NCBI GenBank assembly: GCA_002633005.1
Contig: NMRA01000137.1
Span: 744,001-808,000 of the forward strand
DNA from: Phoronis australis
Taxonomy: Eukaryota > Phoronida > Phoronidae
Direction of reading: 5' to 3'
Length of the DNA stretch: 64,000 nucleotides
Shown here: piece by piece, positions 50,991 to 63,500 of the stretch
How positions within the stretch are numbered: position 1 is the stretch's first letter
Layout: each line of letters opens with the position of its first letter
Translations under genes and position numbers: made by a program
The notes under the pieces: model-generated
The model's database searches: none
What the model was told of the DNA's origin: nothing
The model's input: only the letters and a program-made list of their open reading frames with translations

Positions 50991-52286
50991 GCTACTTACG
51001 GAGGTGATCACTGAAGAGGGTGCTCACTTCAATGACACACACTCCCAAAAACCCCAGTAACAATAGGAGCAACCAATCCCCCCAGGGTAAGGCCAGGGGA
51101 CAGGCTATCAGACCTTGTCAACAAGTACAAAGAAATACCTAACTAGAAGAGATATCACTGCAAATCTATTGAAGAGAGCTTTCACAAACAGGACTGGTAG
51201 ACCCCAACACAATACCCTTATTATCAGCATTACTCAATATAAACTGGTTGCCTATGATGCCTGTTTGTTTAATTCCCTGATAATGCCACCAGAAAGTAGT
51301 CCATTGCTGATGTTTGTTCGATTGATAAAACTCTGACTCTAGCACAAAGAACAGCCATCCAACTCAGCTTAAGCCTTTGTTTACCACTGTCAAAACAAGT
51401 AAACAGCGCCCAACAATACCAAATTGTTTGGTCTATTTATCAAAAATGGCATTGCCATGGCAACAGCCAATTCTAGACATGCAATGGCTTTGTTTGGACC
51501 ACATAGATTGGAGCATATAGCATGATCTTTAAATAAAAGTTGATAGTGACTCAAGCAGTTTAACAAATGTTTGATCAGCCTTCTCAATGTGAATCATAAT
51601 AAGGGACTGAACAAAGGAAGAGATTCTTGACAGGAGACTCATGTCAATTTTGAATGCAAAAGCCGGTAGCGTTCTTACGAAAAAGTACAGAGCCGAGCAA
51701 CATTTCAAGCAACATTTTGCAGACGTGATGCATCCAGGAAACTTCACTTTTTATTCGGGAAACTGTTTTGCACTAAGAGCTCAGAATAAATCATATTTTG
51801 AGCTTTACTCATCACAATCGGAAGATGACATCACTATTTAGTATGCATGGGAATGACACAAAAGAAACAAATGTAAAATGAAGTGAAATTAGACCACTAG
51901 GTGGCACAGTGAGCAAACATGAAAGTACTAAAATATCTGCCAAATATCAATTCCATTCTTTTAACTTTTTCTGCAGCACGTTAACAGACTTGAGATTTTC
52001 ATTCAAGTTCTGTAGAAAACTTCAAAAATGCACAGTTATCCATTTGAGGTCACAGCTGAAGTGAACAAAGGCTTTATATCTTTATCATGTCACTTACTGA
52101 ATAAGTAAACACCCTGGTGTTTATTCAGCACATTTTCCAGTCTGATAGAGGGAACACAGAGCAGGAATGCTTGTCAACTAGAAGTATAGACTGTTTGTAA
52201 CTATTCCCTCCCCTCTTCTCCCGGGCCTTTCCCACTTGTTCCAAAGCTTCAGTGTCGCTGAACCTTTGGTCAATGGGAACACTTAC

Positions 52287-52420
52287 CTTGGGTCTTGAAT
52301 CAATGATAGTAGCGCGAGATAGCTCCAAAGTAAAGAGGTGGATTTAACATCCAAATGGCGAGGCTTCGCTACAACGGGAACCCTTAATTGCGATGCCATC
52401 GGAGTTATGAGCAGGCGTCA
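52287..52420 (-). other. Possible FoxP 5' non-coding exon
   Basis: On the minus strand the sequence TTCAAGACCCAAG is followed by GTAAGTGTTCC, one of the strongest donors upstream of FoxP. Just before it lies CTCGCCATTTGG, resembling a YY1-type core near start sites, in a locally less AT-rich stretch. The 5' limit is arbitrary. Inference only. Confidence 0.25.
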
Positions 52421-53280
52421 CTGCCTGCATTTGTCAACAGCGGGCAGTGATTGATTACTATTTGCTAATATTTTGTTCTAATTATTACTTAGGTAGCATA
52501 AGCATTGTGTTTCAACTGGTCTCCATATTTCCTGGATTCTTTATAATAAAAAATCACAGAACGCAAAGTGCATGTAAAACGAGTTGATCACACCATACCA
52601 TACTGCCTTTAGCTGTTAGTCTACTGAAGAGTTGATTTTTTCACGTGTCATTTTCTAGTACATCATCGGCTTCCCAACGTGTCAACCGTTGGTGCCTTGT
52701 AAACATGACATACTAGTTTCCATAAGGGGAGAGGGAGAGGTCCTTGCTATTTTTGATGGCAAAAATAGCAAGGCATACGACAAAGGTCATATTCATAACT
52801 TCGCTGAACTAACTCCGAAGCCGATGGAAACACTGAATGCTAACCATTGTGCTTAACCACAGTTATATTGAAGCTTCGGTAGTAGCGAAGTTAACTGTAT
52901 GGGAAAGGGCTTCTAGGAAGCGAGCTCTACGAAAAATTGTGTCATAAAATCAGAGTGATGCTCGTTTTCAGTCCTGCTTAGACTTCAAATCTTCGTTGAA
53001 GGTTGAGACACGATCTTATTCAACAAGTCGTATTCAGATACATACAGTAGCCCTATCAACAATAGTTGTATTTATGGAAGCCAGGTGTAAACCCACTGTT
53101 ACCACGGGCGGGCACTCTTACCAAACACACACCGCAAAAACTCTCAATTACCTAACACAAAACAAAAAATCCTACTGTGTAACCTGAATTCCAACCACGC
53201 TCAGGCGTAGACAACTATACAAGTGATCCAAAATACAACACATAGAAACTGGGCAATACATTCCAATCACTTGTACAAAC
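52421..53280. other. Non-coding upstream sequence with a hairpin
   Basis: Holds the perfect hairpin at 52742-52773 and a looser inverted pair around AACTTCGCT (about 52797 and 52894). No coding content. Confidence 0.5.
52742..52773. repeat. Perfect 14-bp-arm hairpin
   Basis: CCTTGCTATTTTTG (52742-52755) is exactly complementary to CAAAAATAGCAAGG (52760-52773) around the loop ATGG. It could form a strong stem in RNA on either strand or be the core of a small inverted-repeat element. It is not followed by a T-run typical of a Pol III terminator. Confidence 0.6.
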
Positions 53281-54440
53281 AAGAGCAATGCAGAGCGTTG
53301 AAATGCGCCCACGAATGCACCGCAAACGATGTGCTTCTAGGGGTGTTTGTATGGAACACAAAAATGGTCACTAGATGACGCAAAATAAGTCCAATCCATC
53401 AGAAATTTCATAAATATCCATCAAGGAACTTCTGAGAAATTGCAAGAGGAAAACGAAAAAGATGAAACTGTCGGTAGGAGGCTATAGGCTCGAAAAAACA
53501 TAACTGCCACTAAGAGGCACCACAGCAGATGAAGTTGTTGGAAAATCGTCAGTCTTCCTCTTCACATTAGGAACAATAACATGTCAATTTCCACAACTAT
53601 TCTTAGAGTGGTTTGGTTGACAGAGGGACAGACGCCAATTAACAAGACTTGACAACAGTAAAAATGACCATTAGGTGTTGCAAAATACAACGGATCAAAC
53701 CGAAAACCGAAGGATAGCGTCAGCTCACTAATAGATGCCTATCTTCCAAATTTTATGAAAATCCGCTGAGAACCTTTGAAGTAACAGTGGTGAAACTAAA
53801 AATAAAATTGCCAACTAAAGGGCGCACCGGTAGTCTGATCCATCCGAAAGTCATCGTCATTTGTTGTCAAGTTCAAATACACTTGACTTGCTAAATTCAA
53901 TAAAGATCTTGCAGTGGGTTTAGGAGATACAGCCATGGGCATAAAAAACTGCCATTAGGAGGCGCGCCACAGTTAGCGAGGACATCAGAAAATCATCGTC
54001 AGCCTTCCTCTTCATATAAGGCACATACATGCCAACTTCTTCAATCATCCATAGACTGGTTTGGTTGACAGAGGGGCAGATGCCAAAAACAGACCAGAAA
54101 AACAGTAAAAATGGCCACTAGGTGGTGCAAAATGTCTCGAATTCAACTGAAAACCTGATGATAACGTCACATCACTAATCGATGCCCAACTGTCAAAGCA
54201 CCTCGAATCAATCTAAAAATGGAAGGATGGCATCATCTCAGTAATAGATGCATAAATGACAATTTTCATGAAATCCGTAGAGGACCTCCTAAGACACAGA
54301 GGTAAGCGTAAAAAAATAAATTGCCACTAGGGGGCCCACAGGTAGATGGAGTGGTTAGAAATTTGGCGTCATCTGCCATCAGCGTCGTGGGAACACATCA
54401 GCTAAATCTCATCACGATCCTGGGAGGGGTTTAGGAGATA
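53281..54440. repeat. Degenerate array of a CACTAGGTGG / CACTAGGGGGC repeat, ~440-bp period
   Basis: Two clear units (about 53490-53930 and 53935-54380) share GTCAG(C)CTTCCTCTTCA, GGTTTGGTTGACAGAGGG, CAGTAAAAATG(A/G)CCA and CTAATMGATGCC. Between them sit TTGCCACTA or TTGCCAACTA plus GGGCGCACC-type blocks and a TTTAGGAGATACAGC motif. No ORF. Fragments recur at 38140-38600 and 55560-56060. Confidence 0.65.
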
Positions 54441-54867
54441 CAGCTGCGGACGCTTGATGATGGACGCCCAGACTGAGATGACAGCAATATGCAACCACAT
54501 ATAAATATGTGAGTGCATAAAAATGTGTGAGGTAAGAGTACCCTCTCCGATTGTGGTTGGGGTTCAGGTTCCACGGTAAGTGTCCTTTTGTATGGTAAAT
54601 TATTTGAGCTGTTTTGTACAGGTGGTTTCAACCTCCCACATAAAGTTTTCTCAGGAATAAGATAAAATTGCAATACCGGCCCAGTTTAATTTTTACACAA
54701 CATTACCCGAGTCTCCATCACGTTGATTTTAAAACGAAGATGAAAACGTGACTGACTGACGTTTGATATGTCAAGACCAAAAAGCACAGTTGGTTCTAGT
54801 TTGTTCTTTTTTAGACAATCAAGTCCATGGTGAGAAAAAGCAAAACTAACGCGAGATTTGTTTTCTT

Positions 54868-55367
54868 CAGGGCTTGGAATGACCAATGACAAAAAAAGCG
54901 GAAACTTTTACGGCCCAAATCAGGCCCGCTAACCAGCCTTGAAATGGTCAATGTGAACCTTTCCTCGACAAAAATCGGGACTAAAAAAAAACAAAAAAAC
55001 GTTACCACCATCAGTAGCATGCGTCTGCGTCCTTTTAGCTCGCCCGTCCACTCCCAACCCACACATTTTTGGCTGCAGAGCGGTAGTATTTGTCGCCGCG
55101 CTTAGCAATAACACGGGACGCCATTGAAAATCCCACCACGCTGTCCCAGATGCCCCGGCAATGTTGACAATTTACGTTCCTCCGAAACATAAAGAGCAAC
55201 TTCCGCTTTTCGAGGTGAACGTTGTCTGCAACGCCGCGGTAAGAAAGGAATTTGCCGCCGAAATTTTATATCAAATCCGATTTTTTTACTCGGAAATATT
55301 AAAAAAAGCGGAAAGCACATTTGAAAAAAGCGGAAATCCGCGTTTCCACGGAAAATTCCAAGCCCTG
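54868..55367 (+). mobile_element. Complete hAT-like MITE, CAGGGCTTGGAAT inverted ends
   Basis: Starts CAGGGCTTGGAATGACCAAT and ends GAAAATTCCAAGCCCTG, giving 13-bp perfect terminal inverted repeats. About 500 bases, with no transposase ORF. TTTCTT is present on both sides (…GTTTTCTT before, TTTCTTACC after). The uninterrupted relative at about 5649-5665 shows the pre-insertion order. CAGGG ends fit hAT, though the visible duplication is 6 bases rather than a perfect 8. Confidence 0.75.
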
Positions 55368-55559
55368 TTTCTTACCCATTGTTTGGAAAATCATGGCGTT
55401 CCAAACCTAGCTTAACTATGCTTCCATGTATTTGTGCAGTTTTTCAACAAACACCAGACCTTGGCTGAATTGATGCCGGCAGATGTTTCAAAAAGATACA
55501 GAAACAACTCCTAGGGTAAGATACTGGTACAAATTTTGTCATGTACAAAGATAACTTTA

Positions 55560-56060
55560 ATTGCCACCTGGTGATCTCACAGTTCCAGCTTTTCTCAAAA
55601 TCAACATCAGATGTGGCGTCCTTAATAGGAACATGTATCAAAATTTCATGAAATCCATAAAAATTGGTAGATGTCAAGTCAGAAGTAAAAACAAAATTAC
55701 AACTAGGGGGCCCCACAAGTCGCACCTGTCCCAAAATCAATATCAGCATACTTTCTTCAGCATGAATACAATTCTAAATTCCAAATGAACCTCAGAGTGG
55801 CTTGGCAGAGATGGACACCAAAAAGAATCAAAAACAATAAAGATGACCACAATAGGAGGCACCAAATATCCCAAATCCATCCACAACTGAGAAGGTATGT
55901 TATCGTCTTGATAGAAACTTCTTTGCCAATTGGTTTGCAAATCCCTCAAAAACAACTAATGGCAGATACAGAGTCAAATGCAAAAGCCTAAAATTGACAT
56001 TAGGGGGCACAGCAGTAGCCAGATCCGTCCAAAAGGCATTGTCATCCATTAACAGATTAA
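55560..56060. repeat. Further copy of the CACTAGGGGGC dispersed repeat
   Basis: Contains TTGCCACCTGG, AACTAGGGGGCCCC, AGAGTGGCTTGGCAGAGATG, AATAAAGATGACCAC and GACATTAGGGGGCACA in the same order as the 53.3-54.4 kb array, diverged. Confidence 0.5.
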
Positions 56061-58971
56061 TAAGAATAAATAAGAATAAATTTCATGAAGTCACCCCCAT
56101 GGAGCTTAGGAAAACAGTACTGAGTAGAACTCACTGGTCACCAGGCAGCCAACATTATGGGTCTAAAACGGTTATTTAAAGAAATTTGGATAAAAAGTGA
56201 GTGAATTCATGTTAGACACTGAAGAATGGCTACTCAGCAACCTTTATTTTCCTACCTTACAGTTGTGAAGAACATATTTTCCAGTGCAATGCAAAGATTG
56301 TCATCTACTTGACAATAGTCTCCTAAACACCTTGGGGCTAAGGGTGTTTATGGGCCAAGGATTACTATTCACTAACAAAAGTGTGACAATTTCCTAAGGT
56401 GGGGTTCAGGGTGACAGTAGACTGAATGATATTGCCAATAAAAGTGTACTGGAAACTGGACATCTGTATGTTCCAAGCTGATGTAACAGAAACAACTTGA
56501 CCTTGGATGTCTTTTGGTCCTAAGATCAAAATATACAGCAAAAAATGATGTTTTGCACAAGTGTTGAAAAACAATCACAATGATTATCACTTAGTTTTGA
56601 TATCACTTTTGGAGGTTCCCCTGTGACTTTTGCAGGTTTGCACTAGAAATTCTCATGAATATACAATAAGCTGGTCACAGTATGTTCCTACATGGTACAT
56701 ATTATTTCATAAAGATATCATAAAGAGGCTTGAACACTGACAAAAAATAACCAGGATTTTGCAGTCACTTATGAACATGTAAATTTCTTCCAACTTCACA
56801 AAATAGCAGTCAACTTTCTATTTTTTCTACAGGAAAAATTCCCTTTAATGAGGACTGTTTGATCGAAAACAGTCTGGTTAGGTAACCATTACATAAAATT
56901 TGTCTTTACCAAAAGTGGGAAAAATGACTTTTTTAACTGATCATTTTTGCAATTACTTGTAATTTTGTCCAATTCTGCTTTTCCTTTCTGCAAATTTTTT
57001 TCAAATCTGAAATCCAGAGCTGATCCGTCAAACTGTGCCAGTCTCTATAAAAATTCTCAGAAATGTCTTCCCAACTCCCCTAAACCAAAACTACCAATTA
57101 CATTTTTTTATACTATTTTACCCGAAACACAATTAAGCTCAGCTCAGCAGTGAGAATGCCACACCTGTGCCTTACCTGGTATCAGAACGACAAATTTACA
57201 GGTAGTATATACTCATTCCACATCAAGATAAGGTGTTTGAAGTACAGCTGACTTCCACTAATGAGGACAGCTAGCGAATAGATTCCAACTTCACCACCTG
57301 ATGTCTCTGGCGGAGTCAGTGACCAGCAGTTGCAATGGCGAACATCCAAAATTAAATAATACTAACTAATGTCAACAGAGCATAAAAACAACTCAATCCC
57401 AAATTCTAGAGGGCATGGCAAGCTGACTTGATGACTATGTAACATAATTTTTGTCGTTTACAGACATTTCACGATGCTAGCTTTTTAGCGCTTTGAATTT
57501 CCATCCACCTCACCCTGATAAACCGATTATCATAGCGACAAAATGCCAAGTTTTCCACAAGGAATTCCAGGTTTAAAGCAGCAGCACAGGGAACACATGG
57601 ACATTGAATGTCTAACTCCCACATCAGTCTTTAGTCTTACATGGTGTATCCCTTCCCTAGGTTAACACTGGGGACGTTCTGAACAATTTGCAGCATGTTT
57701 GTTTATTTTACAAAAGCCTGTAAATGTTAGCCTTAGGTAATGTGATACCAAGCAATCTGGTTTTAAATCATTGAGTGACTGTGTATGTCTAACACAAGCT
57801 TGTGTGCACAAACACAATCAGTGGTTTATTTATTGAGAAAATGCCATCTCATCCCTTTGTATACCATGTTGTTTATTTATAGCGATAAAAATCGGTCTCA
57901 ACATGGCTGGGGGCTTTGGTAGCCTAGGCTTTTATCAGGCTCTTATTGATTTTTTAGAGTTGCCTCAGATGAAATTTTGATAATTTCTGCTGTTATTTAT
58001 AGTTGGGCAAATGTTTGTCTAAAGATCCATCACGTGTGTTTACTCAGGGTATTAGACCACATCCAGACAAACAGCTCACTGCCTCAGTCTTAGACATCTC
58101 ATTCAGCCAGTCAACTGAATAATGGAAGGAAGAAGTGAACAAGAGAGAAACCAGCGTTTTCTCACTGAGGTGGATGACAACCAACGTGACAAACAAATTC
58201 CGTTCCTTCTATCCCACCCTTCCAGCTACTACTCCAAAACAGGCCTCGTTTTCACGCAAATCCTTAATGCCACATTCAATTCTCCTCGCCCAACTAAATC
58301 AACAATAAATGAGGTATCACAATTTGTGCCTTCACCTTAGCATAAATCCCTCTGGAAATGACAAACTAAAACTGGCCAGTGGCCAACCTGTGGCACCACA
58401 GCAATATCATAACAGGAGGGGAGTGACTTAAGCAACCCACCCCCCTCCCCCAGTTTTCAATGCATGTTTTAGGGCGTCACATGGATCTCTATACCCGACC
58501 AATTTTGTGAGGAAGTGCAGCACTAAATGTCTCATGACAACTTTGAACAGAGCGGGGACTCATTTCCTCAATCTGGTTCCATAGTTTGGACCGTTCATTC
58601 CAGAACCTTAAAACAAGTGCTTCAACACAAATACAGGACACTGACCTGGGGCAAATGGATCAGGTTCAAGTTGCTCTTCTTCCAAAAGGTGGGGTAAATC
58701 GCCACACCAGTGACATAATGTGCAAGGTTAGACAAGCTGAGAGCACTTTTAGTGACCACCACAAAATGGACACCCCACTTTCCAGTGTTCGCATCAACAG
58801 AAAGTTCGAGTTCGACAGCAACTAATAAATTCACGAACATGTTCCAAATTAAGTCGATATCTATGGCTGGGGATGTATACAACCCTACAACTCCATATAA
58901 TTAACCGGTGCCAATCATTCAAAATGTGTGGTGAATTTACCTTAACATCATTCAACAAAGAATGGACTCAC
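56061..58971. other. Non-coding sequence, no feature recognised
   Basis: About 2.9 kb upstream of FoxP on its strand. Open frames are short, on both strands and without family resemblance. No repeat was identified by eye. Confidence 0.5.
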
Positions 58972-59100
58972 TGGAGACAGCCCAAGAGTTGTTATCTCTG
59001 CGGCGAAGGATGTTAAAGTTGAGTCTCCGATGAGTTGCCAGCAGTCACTGGTACGGTGCGCGGCTTTAGACGCTCTGCGGCTGGGTTAAAGATCTTTTAT
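58972..59100 (-). other. Possible distal 5' non-coding exon
   Basis: On the minus strand, GGGCTGTCTCCA is followed by GTGAGTCC, a consensus donor, after a CpG-containing, less AT-rich stretch (CCGCGCACCGTACCAGTGAC and others). It could be a distal FoxP or other minus-strand first exon. The 5' end is unknown. Inference only. Confidence 0.2.
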
Positions 59101-59129
59101 AGGCCTAACTATCCCCAATTCCCGTACCA

Positions 59130-59532
59130 GGGCCCGGTCTCCAATCTTTTTACTCGAAATGGAACTCGAAATTAGGTTTGGCATTTTCTACTCTACTTTT
59201 GGGTGAACTCAAGATAATTGTCTATTATTCTATGCTCGAGTACACAATAACGTACGTAGATAATTTATTGCCCTTAGTTCACAGTTTGTAAACTCGATAT
59301 TAAAGCAATAAGTTCGAGTTTGAACTCGAAATTTCGAGTTGTTACTCGAGTTTGTAGCACGAATATAAGGGTCTTCAAGGGCAAACTTGGACTAGAAACT
59401 CCTATGCATAAACTACAATGTATTCGAGCACAGTCTGATAACCAATTATCTTAAGTTCGCACAAAAGGAGCAGAGAAATTGCCAAAAATAGTTTCGAGTT
59501 CGTTTCGAGTACAAAGATTAGAGACCGGGCCC
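59130..59532. mobile_element. MITE with ~95-bp GGGCCCGGTCTC inverted repeats
   Basis: Left arm GGGCCCGGTCTCCAATCTTT, then TACTCGAAATGG, GGCATTTTC and CAAGATAATTG. The reverse complement of the right arm gives GGGCCCGGTCTCTAATCTTT, TACTCGAAACG, GGCAATTTC and TAAGATAATTG. The interior is dense in ACTCGAA / TTCGAGT words, so the whole single strand could fold. No ORF, and flanking duplications are not evident. Confidence 0.75.
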
Positions 59533-60381
59533 AGGATGAATTTCAAAAATAACTTAACTTGGCTGCGTCAGCTGTGATATGCGACGTTGATGTTGAAATT
59601 GCGCCATATTTTTATGTTGGTTTCCTTTGTTGGTTTATAATTCATATATTGCAATGTAGGCATCCAGGGGAGGCTTGGATGTACTTGACTAGTCTCAAAC
59701 TCGTTGTATTGTTTTTCATAGTCAACACTGGTGAGCTAAATTCATCATGGAAAATGCAAACTTGTTAAAGTGGCAAGTCAGAGTCCGTTACAGAGAACAC
59801 TGCTTTACAATTGTGGTAACTTTATTTTATCTTCCGGGGCCAACTCTGACAATGCTGTGCTGACCAGGACAGAGTACCAACACTTGAAAATCTCTACAGC
59901 GCCGAAGCCAACACCCGTAACTTTCTGGAGAAGCTGATCGTGAAAAATTCTCTCTTCTGAGCGTTATGTCATGTACACCAAGAATTGTAGTGGTTATCCA
60001 CGGGATTAAAACGAATTACTTTTTGAAATTAAGGCCTTGATCATAGTAATGAATTTGTCAAATTTATAACACACTTCCCTTACAATTAGGCGTAGGTCAG
60101 TTGTCTTTATCGACACGATTGCCATACTTGGCCACACGCGGCCACACAAGGATGCACTCTACTGCCCTTCAGTGACTATGCTGAATGCCTGTATCTCAGC
60201 CAGACAGGTAACAGTGTTTGTGCAAAGACCACAACAGTCAAGTTGTAGAAGCCAGGTGTCATTTAGGTAAATAATCAGAACGGAGCCAAGTCAGAGCAAG
60301 ACAACAATACTGCATTTAATCACATCATTTTTAACCGTTAAAGATGGAAAAAGTACTTTTCGGACTCTGTTACATCAATTG
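59533..60381. other. Non-coding sequence, no feature recognised
   Basis: No gene or repeat recognised. The 69-codon frame at 59559-59768 is hydrophobic in part but has no family resemblance. Confidence 0.5.
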
Positions 60382-60535
60382 CAGGGCTCGACATAACGAG
60401 CTGCAGGTCGCATTTGCGACCTGAAATTTGGAAATGCGAGCTGAGATTTTTGTCAGCTCGTATCAAGTCGCAAAATGCGACCTGGAATTTCCATCGAATG
60501 CGAGCTGAGTTTTTACACTTCTCAACAGATACCTG
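60382..60535 (+). mobile_element. hAT-like MITE terminal fragment (CAGGGCTCGACAT end)
   Basis: Begins CAGGGCTCGACATAACGAG and continues with alternating GCGACCT and GCGAGCT words, the same pattern as 775-893 on the other strand. The complementary end was not located before the N at 60813. Confidence 0.5.
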
Positions 60536-63500
60536 GCAAATACAAAGCAGCTCTTGTTAATCCGACCGTTATTTGGTCGCTGCCAAATCCAAGTTCAAAA
60601 CAACACTATCGGGGACAGCCCTTCCGATGACTTGTAAGCAAGTCGCGTGAACATGGGATATGCAGTATCGATATTCGACGCGTATCATTGGCTAACACTT
60701 TCGGCCACTTTTGTAAATTCCCGGATTCGCCGAAGAAAGTTTCGGGCCACTGCTTAACACGTGATAAAACTTCACAAAACAACGCTGTTTCTACTAATTC
60801 TTAAGCGATTAANGATCCACAATAACATACTATAACTATTACAAGTCCCGTAATTCTTCAAATATTTTGCACCAAAATAATTGCCAAAATGGTGCTTTTT
60901 ACATTTTTCAATGGCTGATTTGCAAACGATATGAATTTTAGTAAAATGCTAGAAATATAATGAAATGTTCTCCATCTTTTAATTTTATAGACAAATTTAT
61001 CAACATGAATTTCACTTGTCGGTCATATTGTATGCTAAATAAACACAGAATAACTGTGTGACCACTACAGCTTTCAAAATTCACAACCAGATCGTAGGAT
61101 GTAGCGAGGGGACTCAACTACAATATCCGTTTTTGGCCCTTGATGAGACCACATGACTACTGCCAAATCTGGATGTGCTTAGGCAACAATACATAATGCA
61201 CTTTCCTCATAGGCCGTCATAATTGGCCAGCACCAGTGAAAAACCAGCAGGGGTCAAAGATACTATTAGTAAACCTTAAAATTCAATGAAACGTACAATT
61301 TCTTACAAGATACATTTGCAATTGGTAAAAATCATTCACGAGGACATTTTTGCAAGTGCACAAGCATGTAATCAGAAGTCAATGAACCTTGGACATGTTG
61401 AGTCATACCCAAACACAGCAGTTTCCTGCATGTCGAGTTCGACACGATTTTCTTTAAAATTCATTTTTGCGATGAAACATCATTCAGCGGTAATTCCAAA
61501 AGGCATGCTCACAAATGTCGGGCTGATCTGTAAGCCATATAAGTAAAAAGTGTCTTTATGAAAAGAGAAGCTGCATTGTTCGGATGAAACAGTTTTCAAA
61601 GAAACCCGTCAAAGTTATAATAAAAACCCAGACAAAAACAAGAAAAACCAACACGTTTATTATATTTCCAAATTAGGTTGGAAATTTTGCTCAACAATTT
61701 TGCCAATTTTTTAAACAAAGAAATATCGTCAATTTTTTGAAAAGTACTGCAGCCAGAATAACACTAACCAACACTCAATAACATTATTTGGCGTAAGGTA
61801 GATAATTTTTTCGGCATTCAATAACTGTTCTAAAGTGGTCTTAACAGTTATTGTTAACTGTTGGGAAAGGCTTGTTAATTGTTGGGAAAGACTTCGTTGA
61901 CACTCAACAAATGCTCAACGACCAGTTTATAAATCAGCTTCAGAAACGAGGTCAAGTTTTGATAGTGATGACATTTCGGGCCGTTCTTCAAATAATTTTC
62001 ATTCGCTAATAAATGCTACACTAACAGTGGGAACAGATGTATTTAAACAAAAGCCGTCTTATTTTTGTACAAGAGGGATCGTTGTGCTTGCCTGAGCGAT
62101 GCTGAAACATAACTGATCGAAACTGACGAGGTCCAGCGTCACTTGGCCACTGAATGTCCTCTTAGATGCTGAAGTTGAAGTGAAATTGGTCGTTTCGCAA
62201 GTCACGCGTGGTGCATGGATCCGATTGCACGACGTATTAATCCCCACATTAAATTAACACCATCTAAAACTAAACTTCCTTGTTCACTAATTGTTTCCAA
62301 TTTCATTAAAGGGGCATTTTGTCCCCATTTAACTGTCAATTTTGAATTCCTAACTGAAGCGCTCTGGAGTTTAAAAACATTACCATGCCAAATGAGCCAG
62401 CACCTCATGTCACCAGCAATGCATACAAGCACCATTTTCAAAAAAAATGAAATTAACACTTAAGCATTTTCTTGGGTCTCTGATGACTTTCATGCTCTTG
62501 TTAGCAAAAGAAATAGAATTTTATCACGGTAACAAATATTACGAAACCTATTTTATGAGAATAAAAGACCTACAATTCAAGTTTTGTTCTTTTGCAGCTA
62601 AACTGGGCAAAATGCAACTTCACGGATTCCATGTATGTATTTCCGTTTTTTTTACAAAATGCTGTTTTCTCAAATTATGCTTCATAATAATGAAATGAAA
62701 AACATGCGTAGCAACTCAACACCACCAAATAAACATGTACGGAATCATCTTCAAACGAGGCTGCCTTGACATACGTACATTTATCAATTATAGAAACCGA
62801 CAATACTACTTCTGAGCATGCTGTTGATTTTATTTCACAGTTAAACAAAGAACTTTGACAGTGTTCAATACAATGATACTAATTGATGAACTGGTCCTCC
62901 CTAATACTGCTCACAAATGACAAACCTTGGGGCTGCGTCCAAAGTATAATCAGAGATACAATACAGAGATACAAAAATGAGGGATGACACAGGCAAAAAG
63001 AGCTTTCGGTCGGAACACATCACAATTAAACGTTTTGTTTTAATTTGTTTTATTTCACCAATGGTAAAACGGGAAACATGCTAATGCGAAATCACAAAAT
63101 GGCCGAGGGATTTCAGGAACTATATGCTAGACACACTTATCAACCATGAGATCAAGCTTTATGTCCACCAAAAGGATGAAAAAGTGAAATATATCTTGAT
63201 TAGTTAGGTAACACCAAACGCCATCGGTTTAATTAGGATGAGCATGAAATCACGTTGTACTGCTGACTATGACTTGTAGTTTGCTCCAGAATTTCAAATG
63301 TCCCGGGTAGATAAGCTGGCTTCTCGAGACGATATATCATGACAAAATTGCACTACAACACTATTGATATAAGACGACCGAAAGAATGCTATATCAAGTT
63401 TTTAAGATGCCAAGATTACATTTTGAGAAAGGACGGGCTTTAACAACGCAATGTCAGAAGCCTTTGAAAAATCAATGAAGATCAGATTTGATCATTATTT

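Larger units (their letters stand above)
46849..52286 (-). other. Upstream FoxP region / 5' intron
   Basis: No coding sequence recognised. It includes an inverted forkhead-type site (47431-47453) and a MITE (50746-50990). Open frames at 48234-48491, 49071-49383 and 51115-51336 show no family resemblance or fitting splice sites. Confidence 0.6.

Noticed and set aside
62059-62247. Possible coding exon with a GC-type donor on the minus strand
   Set aside because: No homology recognised, no partner exons, and the donor reading is weak.
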